From contig NC_133770.1 in NCBI RefSeq assembly GCF_003597395.2, forward strand, positions 36,049,823-36,113,822: a DNA stretch of 64,000 bases, given 5' to 3'. This DNA is from Chelonoidis abingdonii. Lineage: Eukaryota; Chordata; Testudines; Testudinidae. The translations under genes were made by a program, and so were the position numbers. Position 1 is the stretch's first letter. Each line of letters begins with the position of its first letter. The notes under the pieces were generated by a model that was not told where the DNA came from, ran no database searches, and worked only from the letters and a program-made list of their open reading frames with translations. Positions 63,540-64,000 of the stretch are shown here, in pieces.

Positions 63540-64000
63540 TGTCATAAACAGATAGCTAAGGGTTAATGTTTCTTTTACCTGTAAAGGGTTAACAAAGGGA
63601 ACCAAACACCTGACCAGAGGACCAATCAGGAAACCGGATTTTTCAAAGTGAGGGAGGGAACTTCTGGGTCTCCCGTTTCCTGAGGGATGTATTGGCTAGA
63701 GATTCCCCTTGCTGTACTAGGCGGACAGAATCCAACAGTTTTAACAGAAAGAAAACACTGACATTTTACTTGCTTCAGTGACTAACTCAGGGCTATTGCT
63801 AAAAGAATTGGTTGTTTTTCTGTGTGTATTCACAGCGCAATTTTAACTTTGTAGCAATCAACATGTAATACAATATCAACCTTTGTTTCTTTTGTTACTC
63901 AATAACTTGGGGAACAGAGGTAGGGAGAACTTGGAGGATGAGAAAAAAAAAAAAGCTTTCTCATAGACGGAGAGAACAAACAGAAGAACAAGACGAAACA
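63540..64000 (+). mobile_element. Endogenous retroviral LTR, running off the right edge
   Basis: Begins TGTCATAAACAGATAGCTAA, then TTTCTTTTACCTGTAAAGGG, CACCTGACCAGAGGACCAAT and CAGGAAACCGGATTTTTCAA, a turtle LTR family with a TGTCATAAA start and ACCTGACC..ACCAAT motif (CCAAT at 63630-63634). The 3' border and any internal genes lie beyond the window. The strand is taken from the TG start. Confidence 0.65.

Larger units (their letters stand above)
55807..64000 (-). other. PDSS1 intron running off the window
   Basis: No upstream PDSS1 exon (YYFDGKGKAFRP and similar) was found on the - strand up to 64000, so this intron is at least 8.2 kb. It carries hAT relics, a pogo-like MITE, an unexplained ORF and an LTR, each listed. 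58750-60250, 60340-61280 and 61450-63539 hold nothing I recognise. Confidence 0.7.

Overview
The window is vertebrate nuclear DNA, most likely from a cryptodiran turtle. The lineage call rests on the repeats: a tRNA-type SINE of the turtle Cry family, Penelope-like and DIRS-type retrotransposon pieces, and hAT and pogo-like MITEs of kinds I know from turtle genomes. Species cannot be named. There is no operon-like packing, CRISPR array or rRNA/tRNA gene.

Two protein genes are present in tail-to-tail orientation. ABI1 (Abl interactor 1, WAVE regulatory complex) occupies the + strand: ten coding exons between 3660 and 37357, a 3' UTR, and a poly(A) signal at 38956. All ten join in one open frame (1245 nt, 414 codons plus stop) with consensus splice sites; coding exons 1-2 lie before the window. 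PDSS1 (decaprenyl diphosphate synthase subunit 1, coenzyme Q side chain) occupies the - strand: its last seven coding exons run from 55806 down to the stop at 39349, and the 5' exons lie beyond base 64000. The two predicted mRNA ends are only about 100 bp apart. The same gene pair is also convergent in human (from memory), so this is conserved synteny. The two products do not act in one pathway (actin regulation versus mitochondrial quinone synthesis).

Layout: 1-2076 is the 3' part of a decayed DIRS retrotransposon in ABI1 intron 2. 3660-37357 is ABI1, with large introns carrying MITEs, a LINE remnant, LTR-like pieces, two SINE types and a second DIRS fragment split by a Cry SINE. 37358-39348 is the convergent 3' UTR zone. 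39349-55806 is the PDSS1 3' half, with introns rich in hAT and Penelope-like insertions. 55807-64000 is an incomplete PDSS1 intron with several DNA transposons, one unexplained 151-codon ORF and an LTR running off the right edge.

I found no undescribed biological system that I would claim with confidence. The observations most worth checking are the two fold-back Penelope-like copies with perfect 12-bp target duplications, the nearly abutting gene ends, the run of phase-matched cassette exons and 15-nt microexon in ABI1, and an LTR-like segment combining a ZNF143-type motif with a TATA box.
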